From: Thereva unica
Lineage: Eukaryota > Arthropoda > Insecta > Diptera > Therevidae
NCBI GenBank assembly: GCA_949987705.1
Contig: OX465282.1
Location: forward strand, 86,664,070 to 86,728,069
Direction of reading: 5' to 3'
DNA length: 64,000 nt
Both the position numbers and the translations under genes were made by a program. Shown in pieces: positions 35,489 through 46,532 of the stretch; position 1 is the stretch's first letter, and every line of letters starts with the position of its first letter. The notes below the pieces were generated by a model, which saw nothing but the letters and a program-made list of their open reading frames with translations, was not told the DNA's origin and did not search any database.

Positions 35489-35799
35489 GAAAATTAAGTT
35501 GTAGATTACAGCAACTATGTGCCGTCGGTTATCTTTTAAAATCAACATTAAATGAACAAAAAATCGTTCAAAATTTGTACTGAATTTTTTTGGGTGTTAA
35601 AAGTAAATATTAGAAATAGTTAGGTGAGGATTTCTACCGCTACTCTGTTTGGAACTTAGCGAATTGAAACGGAATCAGAAAAAAATTCACTAGCCAAAAA
35701 AGTATTGATGTACATTTTATCTAAAAGAAAACGACTTTTGCAACATTCTTAGTTCTGGAACAACGTTGTACGTCCCTTATTTTGTTCAAAACTGTTCAT

Positions 35800-37860
35800 C
35801 ATCAGGAGCTCCACAGCCTATTGTTGGCCTTGGCTTCCTCCAGCATTTGCCTCCATGATTCTCGATCCCTGGCCCGATTTTTCCAGTTTCTTATATGCAA
35901 CTGTTTCAAGTTATCCTCGACGTCATCTATGTATCTTTTCTTAGGACGACCTGGTCTCAGTTTTCCTGGCGCTACTTTCCCCAGCACTATCTTGGTCGGG
36001 TTCCGTTCCCCACTTCGCTGCACATGACCAATCCATCGTAGTCTGTTTATTTTGATCACTTTAAGAACGTTGGGAATTTTACTGATTTCCTACAACTCTA
36101 AGTTATATCTTCTGCAAACGCCATCAACCTGTATTGCTTTGTAGATCGAACGAAGGATTTTCCTTTCAAATCTTCCTACCAATGCTTCATCTGCGTTTTC
36201 CAATGTCCACACTTCCGAACCAGGACAGGCCTTATTAGTGTAATGAAAAATGTCAATTTTGTCTTCCTTGATATATTCTGGACGTCAGGTGCTTGCGTAA
36301 ACCAAAGTAGCATTTATTAGCCAGTGCTATTCGTCTTCTGATTTCGGCCGATGTATCATTTCCTTTTGTTATAATCGTGCCTAGATATACGAATTCGATC
36401 GTTATATTTTGTCTGCTTCTTCTGCCGTTTTTTACGCACATACATACATATAATTTGTGTTGTGCTCGTTTATTTCCAACCCGATTTTTTTGCGGCTTGC
36501 TCAAGTGCTACAAAGCTCTCCTTCATGCTCTCAAATGATCTTCCAAGGATAACAATATCGTCGGCAAAGGCTAATATTTGTACTGACCTATCAAAGATAC
36601 ACCCTGATGTGTTAAGCGATGCATCTCTTACTTCTTTTTCTAAGGCCACGTTGAATAACAAGCAGGAGAGTGCGCCACCTTGCCTTAATCCTTTATTTGT
36701 TCTGAAGGGTGGGAATAATTCACCATCAATTCTGACTTTACATCTTTCATCGAGATTTTTGACCCTTCTACAACGTGTTTTGGTATTCTGAGCTGCTCCA
36801 TAACATCAAGTTACTCATTACGGTTCACCCTATCGTAAGCATATTTGTAGTCGATGAATAACATGTGGATGTTTATGTTAAATTCAACAGCCCTTTCTAG
36901 GGCTTCTTTGAGTACAAATAGCTGGTGTGTTGTGGATCTTCCAGGACAAAAACCGCATTGATACTCTCCTAATATTCTTTCTACGTATGGTTGTAGTATG
37001 TTGTATTTAATAGCGTTATTCCTTTATAGTTGCTTTTTGTGTAAGGGATATACTATGCTGTCTCCAGATTTTCACTGTTAATTCATGCGGTTCTGCAGTT
37101 ATGCTGTCAGACCCTGATGTCTTATTATTTTTTAATGTTCGCAATGCATGACGTATTTCTTCTTCTTCTACTTGACAGGCACTGCTGTGCTGTCATCCTT
37201 TTCGTCCGCATTCATGTTCTGTACATTTCGGATACCAAATGTCCCTGCTTTGGTTTCATTAGTGGTTCTTCGAAATGCGCTGTCCATCTAACCAATACTT
37301 CGTCTTTATTGCTTAATATCCCCCACTTTTATTCTTGCACATTGTAACTCTAGGCCTAAATTCTTTCTGTTGTTGGTTTATGCTTTTGTAGAAGTTTCTT
37401 GCATCATTTAGGCTTGCTGATTCTTCTATATTTTTTCATTTCCTCTTACCAATATTGCATTTTTTTCGCTTTGTGCATTTTCTTCTCAGCTTGCCTCTTT
37501 TCCTTATACTCCTCTTCAGAGTTTCTTGTTCTGTGTCTATCAAGCATGACTTGATATGCTCGGTTTTTCTCGATTGTCGCCTGGGCGCATTCTTCATCAA
37601 ACCGCTGTACCCTTCGCCCTTGTTGCATGAAGCCTAGAAACAAAACTGTTGGTTGTTTGGAAAGTCTATTCGGTTTTCCTTGTGTTGTTGGCTGCACTTT
37701 CAACCAGCCAGTTACATTCTGTACCAGTATTGTCAGTTCAGAGAGTGCGCCCTTTACGTACTAGTGAGAGTAATCGTAAGGTCCCTTCGGTCCAAGCAAA
37801 TCTCTCTGCGCTTTTGGAGATATCGTGGATACATTTGACAACCGTTACCTTTGATACCAT
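35800..37860 (-). pseudogene. RTE-like LINE relic, linker to 3' end
   Basis: Minus strand, 5' to 3': a charged linker (37700-37446, RNSEEEYKEKRQAEKKMHK), then degraded reverse transcriptase with the second palm region and VALEKEVRDASL...ILAFADDIVILGRS (catalytic FADD-type block at about 36560), EFVYLGTIITKGND, RRRIALANKCYFGL, and finally INRLRWIGHVQRSGE...RPGRPKKRYIDDVEDNL...NWKNRARDRESWRQMLEEAKANN to a stop at about 35802. Stops and frameshifts are scattered. It represents a different subfamily from the copies at 22693 and 38727. Confidence 0.8.
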
Positions 37861-37865
37861 CAATG

Positions 37866-38170
37866 AGGCCTCGGTAGCTTAGGGAGTAAGGCGTCTGGCT
37901 ACGATCGCAAGGGTCCCGAGTTCGAATCTCGGCAGCCCCACGGTCCTTCGCCTTTTATCACTTTCCACCTTTCCTTCTTTTTTATTTCCTTTTTACATTC
38001 TTGGTTTCTCCTGTCATAGCCTTTCTTAGCCCTTCCCCGTTCCACCAAAGCGCATGCATCGGTTGGTTGATGAGAATCAACTCGTTTCAGGAGGCATAAC
38101 ACTCCAGCGAGCTGTTTCTCGATGCCCCGATGTCAAAGTGCGACAGTAATGGTTGAGTGTATGTGGAATA
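37866..38170 (+). repeat. tRNA-derived SINE-like unit
   Basis: It carries an RNA polymerase III type 2 promoter pattern: an A-box-like TAGCTTAGGGAG (37875-37886) and a perfect B box GTTCGAATC (37920-37928). The T-arm is fully paired (CCGAG/CTCGG), but the 5' and 3' acceptor strands do not pair, so it is not a functional tRNA gene. A tRNA-unrelated body follows. The 3' end and target duplication were not determined. Confidence 0.6.
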
Positions 38171-39846
38171 AAATATCGCGGCTATCTAGTTCTTTCCTTC
38201 ACTTCTCTCTCTATTCACTATCTTCCGACTAGCGCTGCTCGACATTGCACTCTACACGAAAAAAATATATTGTCAACAGTACAAAGGGGCTTTCTCTGAG
38301 CCTCTAGTCTTCCACATAAAAAAAAATTAAAAAAGCATTCAACCCACCTCGCTCGAGATGATCACTATGCTTCTAAGCAACAGATTGATAACAGCTAAGA
38401 TGAATGACGAATGATCCTCCACACACGATGTCTTGAGTATGTTGAGTAAAACCGGTTTTACTAAACTAATTGGAACTCACACGAGGCATATTTATGTGTA
38501 GTAAATTTGAATGCCATACAGGAACGTTTAAAAGTATTGTAGATGGAATTTACTTGTGAGAGAAAAACAGAGCTAACGAAAGCAAGAGATAAAAGTAGCT
38601 TTTTATATGCGTGTTACTTTTCACGCATTTGGTTTTGCCCGAAAAATGTTTCGTTAAGTTCTTCGGCTCCCTTCCTTCTCTCATCTATAAAACCGGGTTT
38701 ACCTGCCATAAATATGCAACTTGTGAGGAACTACAACTTGAGGGCAGAGGGAAACGTTGCACAAAAAAACCCCCGGGAAGCATACAAGGAAGTAAACTTC
38801 CTCAAGAAAGACTTCACACCCTTCTTTGGTATATGCAGAATAAAAGAAGGCACTATCTATAGTCATAGCCAGCGAGAATGTAAAGAAACTGTGGAATGGA
38901 AGGAATGTTTTTGCGAACTGCTGAACCCAAATGAGGATCAGACATGTACCAGAACCCCGTCTACAACGATGACGCCAGAGAAACAAATGTACCAAACCTG
39001 GAGGAATTACAGAGTGTCATACAATCCTTAAAAAATTTCCATGAATTGATAACATCTCAGCGGAGGCGAATCGCTTGTAGCAGGTATACATGAATTACTA
39101 TGCTGCATATGGACAAACTACAAAATGCCTGCAGATTGGGAGCAAAACATTATCTGCCTAATACACAAGAGGCGACAAATTCAACTGTGGAAACTACAGA
39201 GGCATATCTCTTTTAAGCACAGTATATAAATTTAAAGCCAGACCTTATCCAGAAGCCGCAATAACTGCATACAAAACTGGATTCAGAAGAAACAGGTCAA
39301 CAGTGGACCAACTTTTCCAATAAGGCAAATCCTTTGAAAATGCTGCTGTATACTGTGGTATACATTGACGTGTATCAACTTTTTATCAATTTAAAACAAG
39401 CATACGACAGCATCAACAGGGAAAAAGTGTATGCGATAATGCTGGACGTAAACACACCATAACTAACAAAAATGATAATGGAAAATGCAAGGTGTACAAT
39501 TAGAATACAAGGAGAATTGACGGAGTCCCTCCCAGTCAAGCAAGGCTTAAAGCAGGGCGACGGGCTGGCACCTATGCTATGTAATTTCTGCCTAGAAGAG
39601 TATATTCGCAAAGTAAATGTTGATGCGAACGCAACCCTGCTTAACAAATCAAAATATTTGGCAGGATATGCCGACGACATAAACTTCCTTGCCAGGTCAC
39701 TGTCATACCTTAGAGAAATATTCACTGAATTAGAAGAGGGAGCTAAACATATAGGGCTGCGAATAAATGCAGGCAAGAGTAGGATTCTAATTCAGTCACG
39801 GGTGAAAAGAAAAAGAAACCACAATAACGCCTGCGGGGAATATAAC

Positions 39847-40053
39847 TTCAAACCATCCATCCATCCATCCATCCAATGGCGCTACAGCCCAAATCGAGCC
39901 TTGGCCTCCTCTAGGGCATTTCTCCAAGTTTGACGGACCCTTGCAGCGTGTCTCCAGTTCCGGATGTTGAGCATTGCCTCTGCGTCAGCCGTCACAGAGT
40001 CTATCCATCTCCTCCTGGGTCTACCTTCTGGCCTACTTCCCGAAATTTCAAAC
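39847..40053 (-). mobile_element. 5'-truncated RTE 3' end inserted in the older LINE
   Basis: The insert (about 39854-40046) is minus-strand oriented, encodes GRPRRRWIDSVTADAEAML...WRNALEEAKARFGL and a stop, and ends in a (TGGA)n tail of about five units, the kind of short-repeat 3' tail used by RTE elements instead of poly(A). TTCAAAC flanks both sides (39847-39853 and 40047-40053). Excision of the insert and one duplicate joins the surrounding LINE frame exactly. Confidence 0.85.
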
Positions 40054-40103
40054 GCGTAAGCCAATTTAACTATCTGGGGTCCATAATCAGCGAAGACAAC
40101 AAT

Positions 40104-42332
40104 AGTCCAGGCGCTAGAGCAGTGAAAGCTATTACTTTTGGTTATGGCGTGATGTAACGGACTTTTTTGGTGGAATCGGTCAGAAATGATATCCTCAACA
40201 ATATTTAGGGGCGCAAGCATGAAATTCCCAGGAAAACTTTTGGTAGCCCAAAAACTGAAAAGTTCACTAAAAATTCCCTGTTTTTTGGCCTTTCTTGTTA
40301 AATATCTCCTAACGAAGGCTTCTAGGCGAAAAATTTGTTGAGCATGTTTTGTTCGTTATTGAATTTGCTAAAGCTTACCCTAAGGTGGATTTTCGAAATT
40401 TGAATTTTTGCATTGCAAAATAGCCGAAAACCGCGAAAAAAAGTACCTCACTTTAAAGTTAGCACAAGCAAAGGAGAGACCATTATCTTCCAATTTAATT
40501 CTGGAATTAGATAGTTAAAGGCATGATTAACTTATATCCAAAACCCGATCACGGTCGGCCAAATAGTTTTTGCATAATGAATTTTGCAATTAAGTGAATT
40601 TAAAAAGTTAAATTTGTTACTGCGCCAAAAGAAAAACTCCCATGTTGGTCCTGATTTTTTTACGTATGCTCTAAGACTCTCTTTACAATATCCAATCATT
40701 AAAATTCTGGTTTTTAAATTTTTTTTATGGTTTTTAATTTTTTTAAGATTTTTGGCAAAAAACTGCAACTAAGGCGTTTTTTCCACAAAAATTGCTAACT
40801 CGGCGACGCCAGGAATGCTAGGCGCGTTTCAAATTCGCTCGAAAAAGGACTCAGTTTCTATTGCACGATTTAACTGCTTTTTTTTATATTTCAAAAAGGA
40901 ATCAAAAAGGTTTAATTTTACTGGATGAATCGATATGGACAGATTTTTTTCAGACTAGTAGAGGCCGAGTAGTTGCTTAGAGCGTGGCGTTAGTACAATT
41001 GTACAATACAAAGGATGTCATTGTGAGTTTCTAGACTAATATTCATTCAGCAGCAGAAGAGCCGGTTCTTCAAGTTAATCTACACTGGTATTCTTTCATC
41101 GCGAGTAACTTCAGCGGGAAAACTAGCGAGGGGTTACTTTGATAACCCAAGAATTCTTTAATGATTTGTGTAATGGCCTGCATGGTAATCGAAAAATTCT
41201 ATTGGAAATTCAGGAAATTGGAAGTCTTTACATTGTAATGGCTAGGTAAGCAACTAGCTAATGACTTGTAGAATATATTAGTTGGAGATTTAATGGTATA
41301 GAAAATTGCCCCCGAATTTCGTGTGCTGAGTCCTGCTATTTGCAATAATTGTAAATGTTTTAACGTTCATGGCTTTAACAGAATACGCAGATAGTTTTGG
41401 TCACACTTCAAATAAATGCATTTTTAATCTAATGTTCCAAAATTTTTAAGGAATAGTTGGTTTTTCGTTAATAGTTAAGAATAGTGATGTACAAGAATGG
41501 TCATTCAGTTTTGTCCTCCAAGCTTCTCGCTGACTGGCTAGAGTCCTCCAATTTCGCACGCCCAACAGGTGTTCAGCTCAACAGAAACTGAGTCCTTTTT
41601 CGAGCGAATTTGAAACGCGCCTAGCAATTCCTGGCGTCGCCGAGTTAGCAATTTTTGTGGAAAAAACGCCTTAGTTGCAGTTTTTTGCCAAAAATCTTAA
41701 AAAAATTAAAAACCATAAAAAAAATTTAAAAACCAGAATTTTAATGATTGGATATTGTAAAGAGAGTCTTAGAGCATACGTAAAAAAATCAGGACCAACA
41801 TGGGAGTTTTTCTTTTGGCGCAGTAACAAATTTAACTTTTTAAATTCACTTAATTGCAAAATTCATTATGCAAAAACTATTTGGCCGACCGTGATCGGGT
41901 TTTGGATATAAGTTAATCATGCCTTTAACTATCTAATTCCAGAATTAAATTGGAAGATAATGGTCTCTCCTTTGCTTGTGCTAACTTTAAAGTGAGGTAC
42001 TTTTTTTCGCGGTTTTCGGCTATTTTGCAATGCAAAAATTCAAATTTCGAAAATCCACCTTAGGGTAAGCTTTAGCAAATTCAATAACGAACAAAACATG
42101 CTCAACAAATTTTTCGCCTAGAAGCCTTCGTTAGGAGATATTTAACAAGAAAGGCCAAAAAACAGGGAATTTTTAGTGAACTTTTCAGTTTTTGGGCTAC
42201 CAAAAGTTTTCCTGGGAATTTCATGCTTGCGCACCCCCTAAATATTGTTGAGGATATCATTTCTGACCGATTCCACCAAAAAAGTCCGTTACATCACGCC
42301 AAAACCACCGGAAATGCTCCAGCGCCCGGACT
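40104..42332. mobile_element. 2.2-kb element with two 750-bp inverted arms
   Basis: Left arm 40104-40859 and right arm 41583-42332 are inverted copies of each other, separated by about 723 bp. The inner ~700 bp of the arms look nearly identical, while the outermost ~45 bp differ more. The termini are AGTCCAGGCGCTAGAG and, read on the other strand, AGTCCGGGCGCTGGAG. ACAAT flanks both sides (40099-40103 and 42333-42337). The uninterrupted paralogue at 23200 has the expected length at this site, so the duplication is exactly 5 bp. The same 78-codon frame appears once per arm, but no transposase-like motif is seen. A foldback-type, non-autonomous transposon is the best description. Confidence 0.85.
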
Positions 42333-42916
42333 ACAATGAAACGATAGACGTGCAAAGAAGAATAAACGCCGCAAACAGAAAATACTTCTCACTACTGCCA
42401 TTGATGAAATTCAGAGACATTCACAGAAAAACCAAAGTAAGAACCTACAAAACCATCATACGAACAGTAGCTGCGTAAGGGTGTGAGGCATGACACCTCC
42501 CAAAAATCAGGGGGCAAGATGGATATATTGGAGAGGAAGGTTCTCCGAAGAATATACGGCCCAAACAATGAAGACGATGCATGAAGAATATGCTACAATC
42601 ACGAATTGTACGACTTATACAAAGAGTGGAAACTTTCGGAACATGCCAAACTACTGCGTTTACCTTGGGCCGGTCATGTGCAAAGAATACATAACTCGAG
42701 TATACCAAAAAAAGCCCTGTATCTACTACCAGGTGGTAAAAGACTTGCCGGCAAACCACCATCAAGGTGGGAAGACAATGTTAAGGCCGATGCAGCAATA
42801 CAAGAAACTGGAGACAAGCTGCGGAGCAGAAAGACGTCTAGAGGAAGAATCTGATGGAGGCCAAGGCTCGAATTGGGCTGTAGAGTTATCGAAGTAGAAG
42901 AGGAAGCCCAATCGGT

Positions 42917-43250
42917 TACGATAATGGCTGTAAAAGGTTGTCTTCAAGGAGGCACCTTATCACCTCTACTATGGTCAATCATAATCGACGAGCTCCTTGC
43001 CACCCCCGGAGCATAGGCCTATGCTGATGATATCGCCTAAACGATCAGCGACGGTCATGATTACACCATTGTTAGGAAGCGGGACGAAGGAAGGAAGCTA
43101 AAAGCACCTGTCCGCCTGTGGCTATGAAGCTCTACTGAACCTCCTTCCACTTCATCTAGAAGTGAACAACAAGGCTCTGGCGGGAGGCGTTTCTTCTATG
43201 GGAGCTATTCTCATTTCACCTTGTAGATTACTTATTGATTCTAAGGAACT
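42917..43250 (+). pseudogene. R1/I-type LINE reverse transcriptase fragment
   Basis: It reads GCLQGGTLSPLLWSIIIDELL and then a YADDIA catalytic block with a stop just before it. The QGGxLSPLLW pattern is characteristic of R1/I-group reverse transcriptases rather than of the RTE copies around it. It ends within about 330 bp. Confidence 0.7.
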
Positions 43251-43279
43251 AAACCTGAAGAAAATGCAAATCACAAAAT

Positions 43280-43740
43280 TGTGATCAAAGTGCCCAATAT
43301 TCTTCGTTTTTTAGGAAAATTTAAATATTTTAGCATTTTGGTGATATTTTGAACCTATGTATCTTCTAAACGGTATCACTTAAGTTCCTGTTCTTAATAT
43401 CATACAAAAGAATACACATTTACCTAAAAGACGAGGCGAATTACGTTGCCAATAATAAGTCTAGGAGTTATTCAAGTTTAAGTAAATATTACACCCTGTA
43501 TCTTAGTGGATAGTGGGGATAGCCCCCTCTCTAGAACAATTTTTTTCTCCAAAACCATCCAGGAGCTACCCCTGAAAATATTAGCCACGTAGTCCAACCG
43601 AGGATTTATTGAACGTCTGATGACCTGTACAAGTTGCGAATTAGGGCATATGAGTATTTTAAATCTTTAAAACGGTGATACCTCATGAACGGCGATTCGT
43701 ACGGGAAAATGTATAATATCATTTTTTGTAGCGTAACATG
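43280..43740. repeat. partial inverted relative of the element at 62462
   Basis: Shares, in inverse or direct pieces, ACACATTTACCTAAAAGA, AAATATTAGCC, GATAGTGGGGATAGC, AATTTTTTTCTCCAAA and ATCAGACG/CTGATGACC text with 62750-63060. It is a diverged partial copy. Its own ends were not found. Confidence 0.55.
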
Positions 43741-43880
43741 CATGTGTCGCAACTATTTCGGACTAATGTAAGTGCGATCATAACCTCCTAGCGGTGGCCA
43801 CTGGTAGCTATTCTATGAGAGATTATAGGCTAATATGATCGGGCTAGTCCTTTCCAAGTAATGTTGGTGTGAGGCTAATA
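43735..43880 (+). repeat. dispersed repeat (partner at 28005-28165)
   Basis: Same 150-bp unit as at 28005, beginning AACATGCATGTGTCGCAAC. Here it is followed directly by minus-strand LINE fragments. Confidence 0.6.
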
Positions 43881-43904
43881 GCCAACACCAACACTACCTT
43901 AATT

Positions 43905-44110
43905 TAACGGCCGCAAAGGAAACTTACACAAAAGCGAATCAATTCCAATAGCTTTGAGTTTAGCTAACAGGTCTGAGTGCCATTCCTGGCCATACTCTAT
44001 CAAAAGCCTTGGAGATACCCAGAACAATCAGACTAGATTCACCAGATCCATGCAAACTTTGGCTGAGGTGTTCTGTAAGACAAACTAAAAGATCGCCAGT
44101 GAATCTTTTT
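43905..44110 (-). pseudogene. jockey-type LINE fragment, reverse transcriptase
   Basis: On the minus strand it reads DLLVCLTEHLSQSLHGSGESS then VLGISKAFDRVW, matching the palm region of the copy at 20838. Only about 200 bp remain. Confidence 0.7.
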
Positions 44111-44114
44111 TGTC

Positions 44115-44585
44115 GAATCTTATTGGCTGTGCATTATTGCTGCTTTCTTGAGGTTCCTGTGCAAATGGACCATTCAAGGCGGCGAAGAAGTAATCTCTCC
44201 ATCTTTGAAGTGGTTCCTCGTCGCTGCACAACAGCCTTCCATCCGCACACTTTTGATTTGGTACAGCACCTTACTATTGCCTGTGTTTGCCGCGTTTTCC
44301 GCTTTTTCTGCGAGCTCGTTTATCTGATGTCTTTTATCACGCCGGAAGCTTCTTTTTACCTCTCGATGTAATTGGGAGTATTCCCGTTCAAGTTGGTGAC
44401 GTTTGTCACCCCGTCCGTTATATTTGAGGGCTGCGTTCTATTTTTTGCCAGGTTGTGTCTGAGATCTAGTGCTGCTGGTTTCTTTGGACATAACCGATGC
44501 TGGTTTCCGCTGCTGTTATAATGGCGCCCTTTGTACTACTCCATAGCTCTTCAATGTTATTTTCGTCGGAAACTCTTTGCTGGCT
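44115..44585 (-). pseudogene. RTE-like LINE linker fragment
   Basis: The minus strand encodes NNIEELWSSTKGAI, AAETSIGYVQRN and EYSQLHREVKRSFRRDKRHQINELAEKAENAANTGNSK in pieces, closely matching 29770-30060. Frameshifts are present. Confidence 0.75.
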
Positions 44586-44779
44586 TAAGTTTTGTTGTAG
44601 TTAATAAATAAATTAAAACTATCAAAATAATTCAAAACATTCCCAACTTACATTTTAACCTCAAAACCGCTGATAAACAGCAAACACTAACGTCTGAACG
44701 AAGACAATTATAAATATGTCATCGTTTGTTTAGACGAAAACGAGACGATATCGTCTTACCAGGTAACCTTTGGAAAAAA

Positions 44780-45084
44780 TGGTCGGAGGAAAGGATCCTA
44801 GCCGCAGGCGACAGGACACTCAAGGAAGCTGGAACCTCTGTTCAAAGGATCGTTGGTGCTGACAAATACGTGGTAGAAGATCTCCCGAAGGCATAGAGAG
44901 CACCGAGATAAAGGTTTTTTCATCAGATAAGATGAGCGCGCTTCTGCCAAAGGAAGGTGTTCTTGATTGGGAGGTTGAAGACGACTTTGAGGAGGATGGC
45001 CAAGCTGGCCCAGCCGTATCGAACAGACCCATTGCAATGGAAGCATTCGGCTCGAATGAAATACGTCGCGGAATGACTAAATAA
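44780..45084 (+). pseudogene. unrecognised coding-like remnant
   Basis: A plus-strand reading ends SALLPKEGVLDWEVEDDFEEDGQ...MEAFGSNEIRRGMTK and a stop at about 45084, preceded, after a stop, by GTSVQRIVGADKYVVEDLPK. Composition looks like real protein with an acidic segment, but no family is recognised. It may be the end of a LINE ORF1 or of a degraded gene. The first ATG in frame is weak and no splice site is compelling. Confidence 0.35.
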
Positions 45085-45922
45085 AAGTTTTCAATAACTA
45101 GATATCGATGTGATGTGTTTCGTTATTTTATTTAATTATCCTGACGGTCCATTCTAAAGATTGTTCGACTATTAATATTAAAACTGTTGAGTTGTCTATA
45201 CATGGCGACCTTTACCAAATTCTAATTGTAGTTTGTTCTCTTACCTCGTATTCTATTTTATCTTCAATTCTACAGAATTAAATATGTACATATTTATTAT
45301 TTATATTCCGATTATGTATAAATTGAAGCATTTATTATTGTATGTCACATTACAAAACATAAAACGATTCGCAATAATCTACGTCTTGATTAGAATTTAT
45401 AGCCTAAAGGAAATTCCAATCAAAGAATGTGTGAAATAATTTTCCAACTATTATTATTATTATTTAAACACAAGTTTCAAACATCAAAACAAACCGATTG
45501 AACCAGTTTTTGATTTTTTTGTTGTTAAACGTGTGAAAAGCATCGCTTTAAATGCAAAAATTCTTTATCAGCCTCATGCAAAACTTTCAAGGAATGCCTC
45601 TTCCGAAAACAACTTGTTACTGGATTCCAAAAGTCCAACGTATATCGTCAAAATACCAAACACGCAATTAAAATATCCACAAATCCACTATCAAATATCG
45701 CCTATCAATAAATTAAATCATTCACTTTAGACAAAAAAAAGAAGAACGAACGAACGAAGCTCGAAAATATGTATTTTGTGCGGAGAAAAATCTTAACGCC
45801 GTCACTGACCGCGAATAAAAATTCTCGCCGTACATAAGATATATAGCCATAGCGTGTTTCGCGGTTGACTTTTTTCAAATTCCTTTCTCAAAATGTTCCC
45901 AGGCATTCCGATGTAATAGTTA
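45085..45922. other. non-coding stretch with TTA microsatellite
   Basis: A short (TTA)n run lies at 45449-45464. The open frame at 45480-45730 has no recognised motif. Nothing else was seen. Confidence 0.4.
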
Positions 45923-46529
45923 GGGCCGAAACACATCCAAGCCCGCTTTGAACACATCCAAGCCCAAAGCCAGCTGCAAGCATATCCAACCAATGCGTTT
46001 AAATGGGATTGAACACATCAAAATTTGTCTCGCAAATTCAGGCCTTGGCAAAGCCGGCCGCAAGGCTCGCCTCTGTCGGAATTGCGGCAATGCTGGAATT
46101 CGAATTCGGCCGAGGCTCTAGTTTTTGCTTTTGACAGTTGAACTTTGAGGTTGATATTTTGTATGCGAGTTTGTATTGAAAATAATTAAACGAATTAAAT
46201 ACAAAATGTTAGAAAATTTCACTGTAAACAAATAAATAATAATTAAAAAAGTCAACAAATTTTATTTTATTTAAAATGTTTGAAATTTCACCACATTTAC
46301 ATAATAACAATTAAAAAATAACAATGAAAACAGGCCAAATAATTTTATTTTATTTAAATGATTTTTAAATTTCACACTTTTCAACAATTACAATGCTCGC
46401 TTACAAATTTGACAAATGTGATGAGCCGGCCTGATTGTGTTTTGAGTATTCCGCGGACGGCTCTGGAGCTCGCCTCAAGGAAAGCTTCGAGAGATGAGCT
46501 TTAAAGCCAGCCTGGATGTGTTTCGGCCC
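45923..46529. mobile_element. PIF/Harbinger-like MITE
   Basis: The ends GGGCCGAAACACATCCAAGC and, on the other strand, GGGCCGAAACACATCCAGGC form a ~27-bp inverted repeat. TTA flanks both sides (45920-45922 and 46530-46532), the 3-bp target type of PIF/Harbinger. No transposase; 607 bp. Confidence 0.8.
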
Positions 46530-46532
46530 TTA

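Larger units (their letters stand above)
38727..42900 (+). pseudogene. RTE-like LINE relic interrupted by two insertions
   Basis: Segments read in order: a linker at 38727-39030 (also found at 53814-54010), reverse transcriptase start (39180-39300, NCGNYRGISLLSTVYK), GFRRNRSTVDQLF, GLKQGDGLAPMLCNF (39550), AGYADDINFLARS (catalytic block, 39660), then after a first insertion (39854-40046) FKRVSQFNYLGSIISEDN, and after a second insertion (40104-42332) NETIDVQRRINAANRKYF through LRLPWAGHVQRI to the 3' end near 42900. Numerous stops and frameshifts show it is long dead. Removing both insertions restores continuous homology to the copy at 22693-23290, which proves the order: LINE first, insertions later. 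Confidence 0.85.

Noticed and set aside
37867..37936. Functional tRNA gene
   Set aside because: The T-arm and B box are good, but the acceptor strands do not pair and the D-arm is weak, so a SINE or tRNA relic is more likely.
39853..39880. CCAT/ATCC short tandem run as a CRISPR-like or independent microsatellite
   Set aside because: It is the short-repeat 3' tail of the inserted RTE fragment.
40532..41911. Two identical 78-codon genes in opposite orientation
   Set aside because: They are the same A+T-rich sequence in the two arms of the foldback element and have no known motif.
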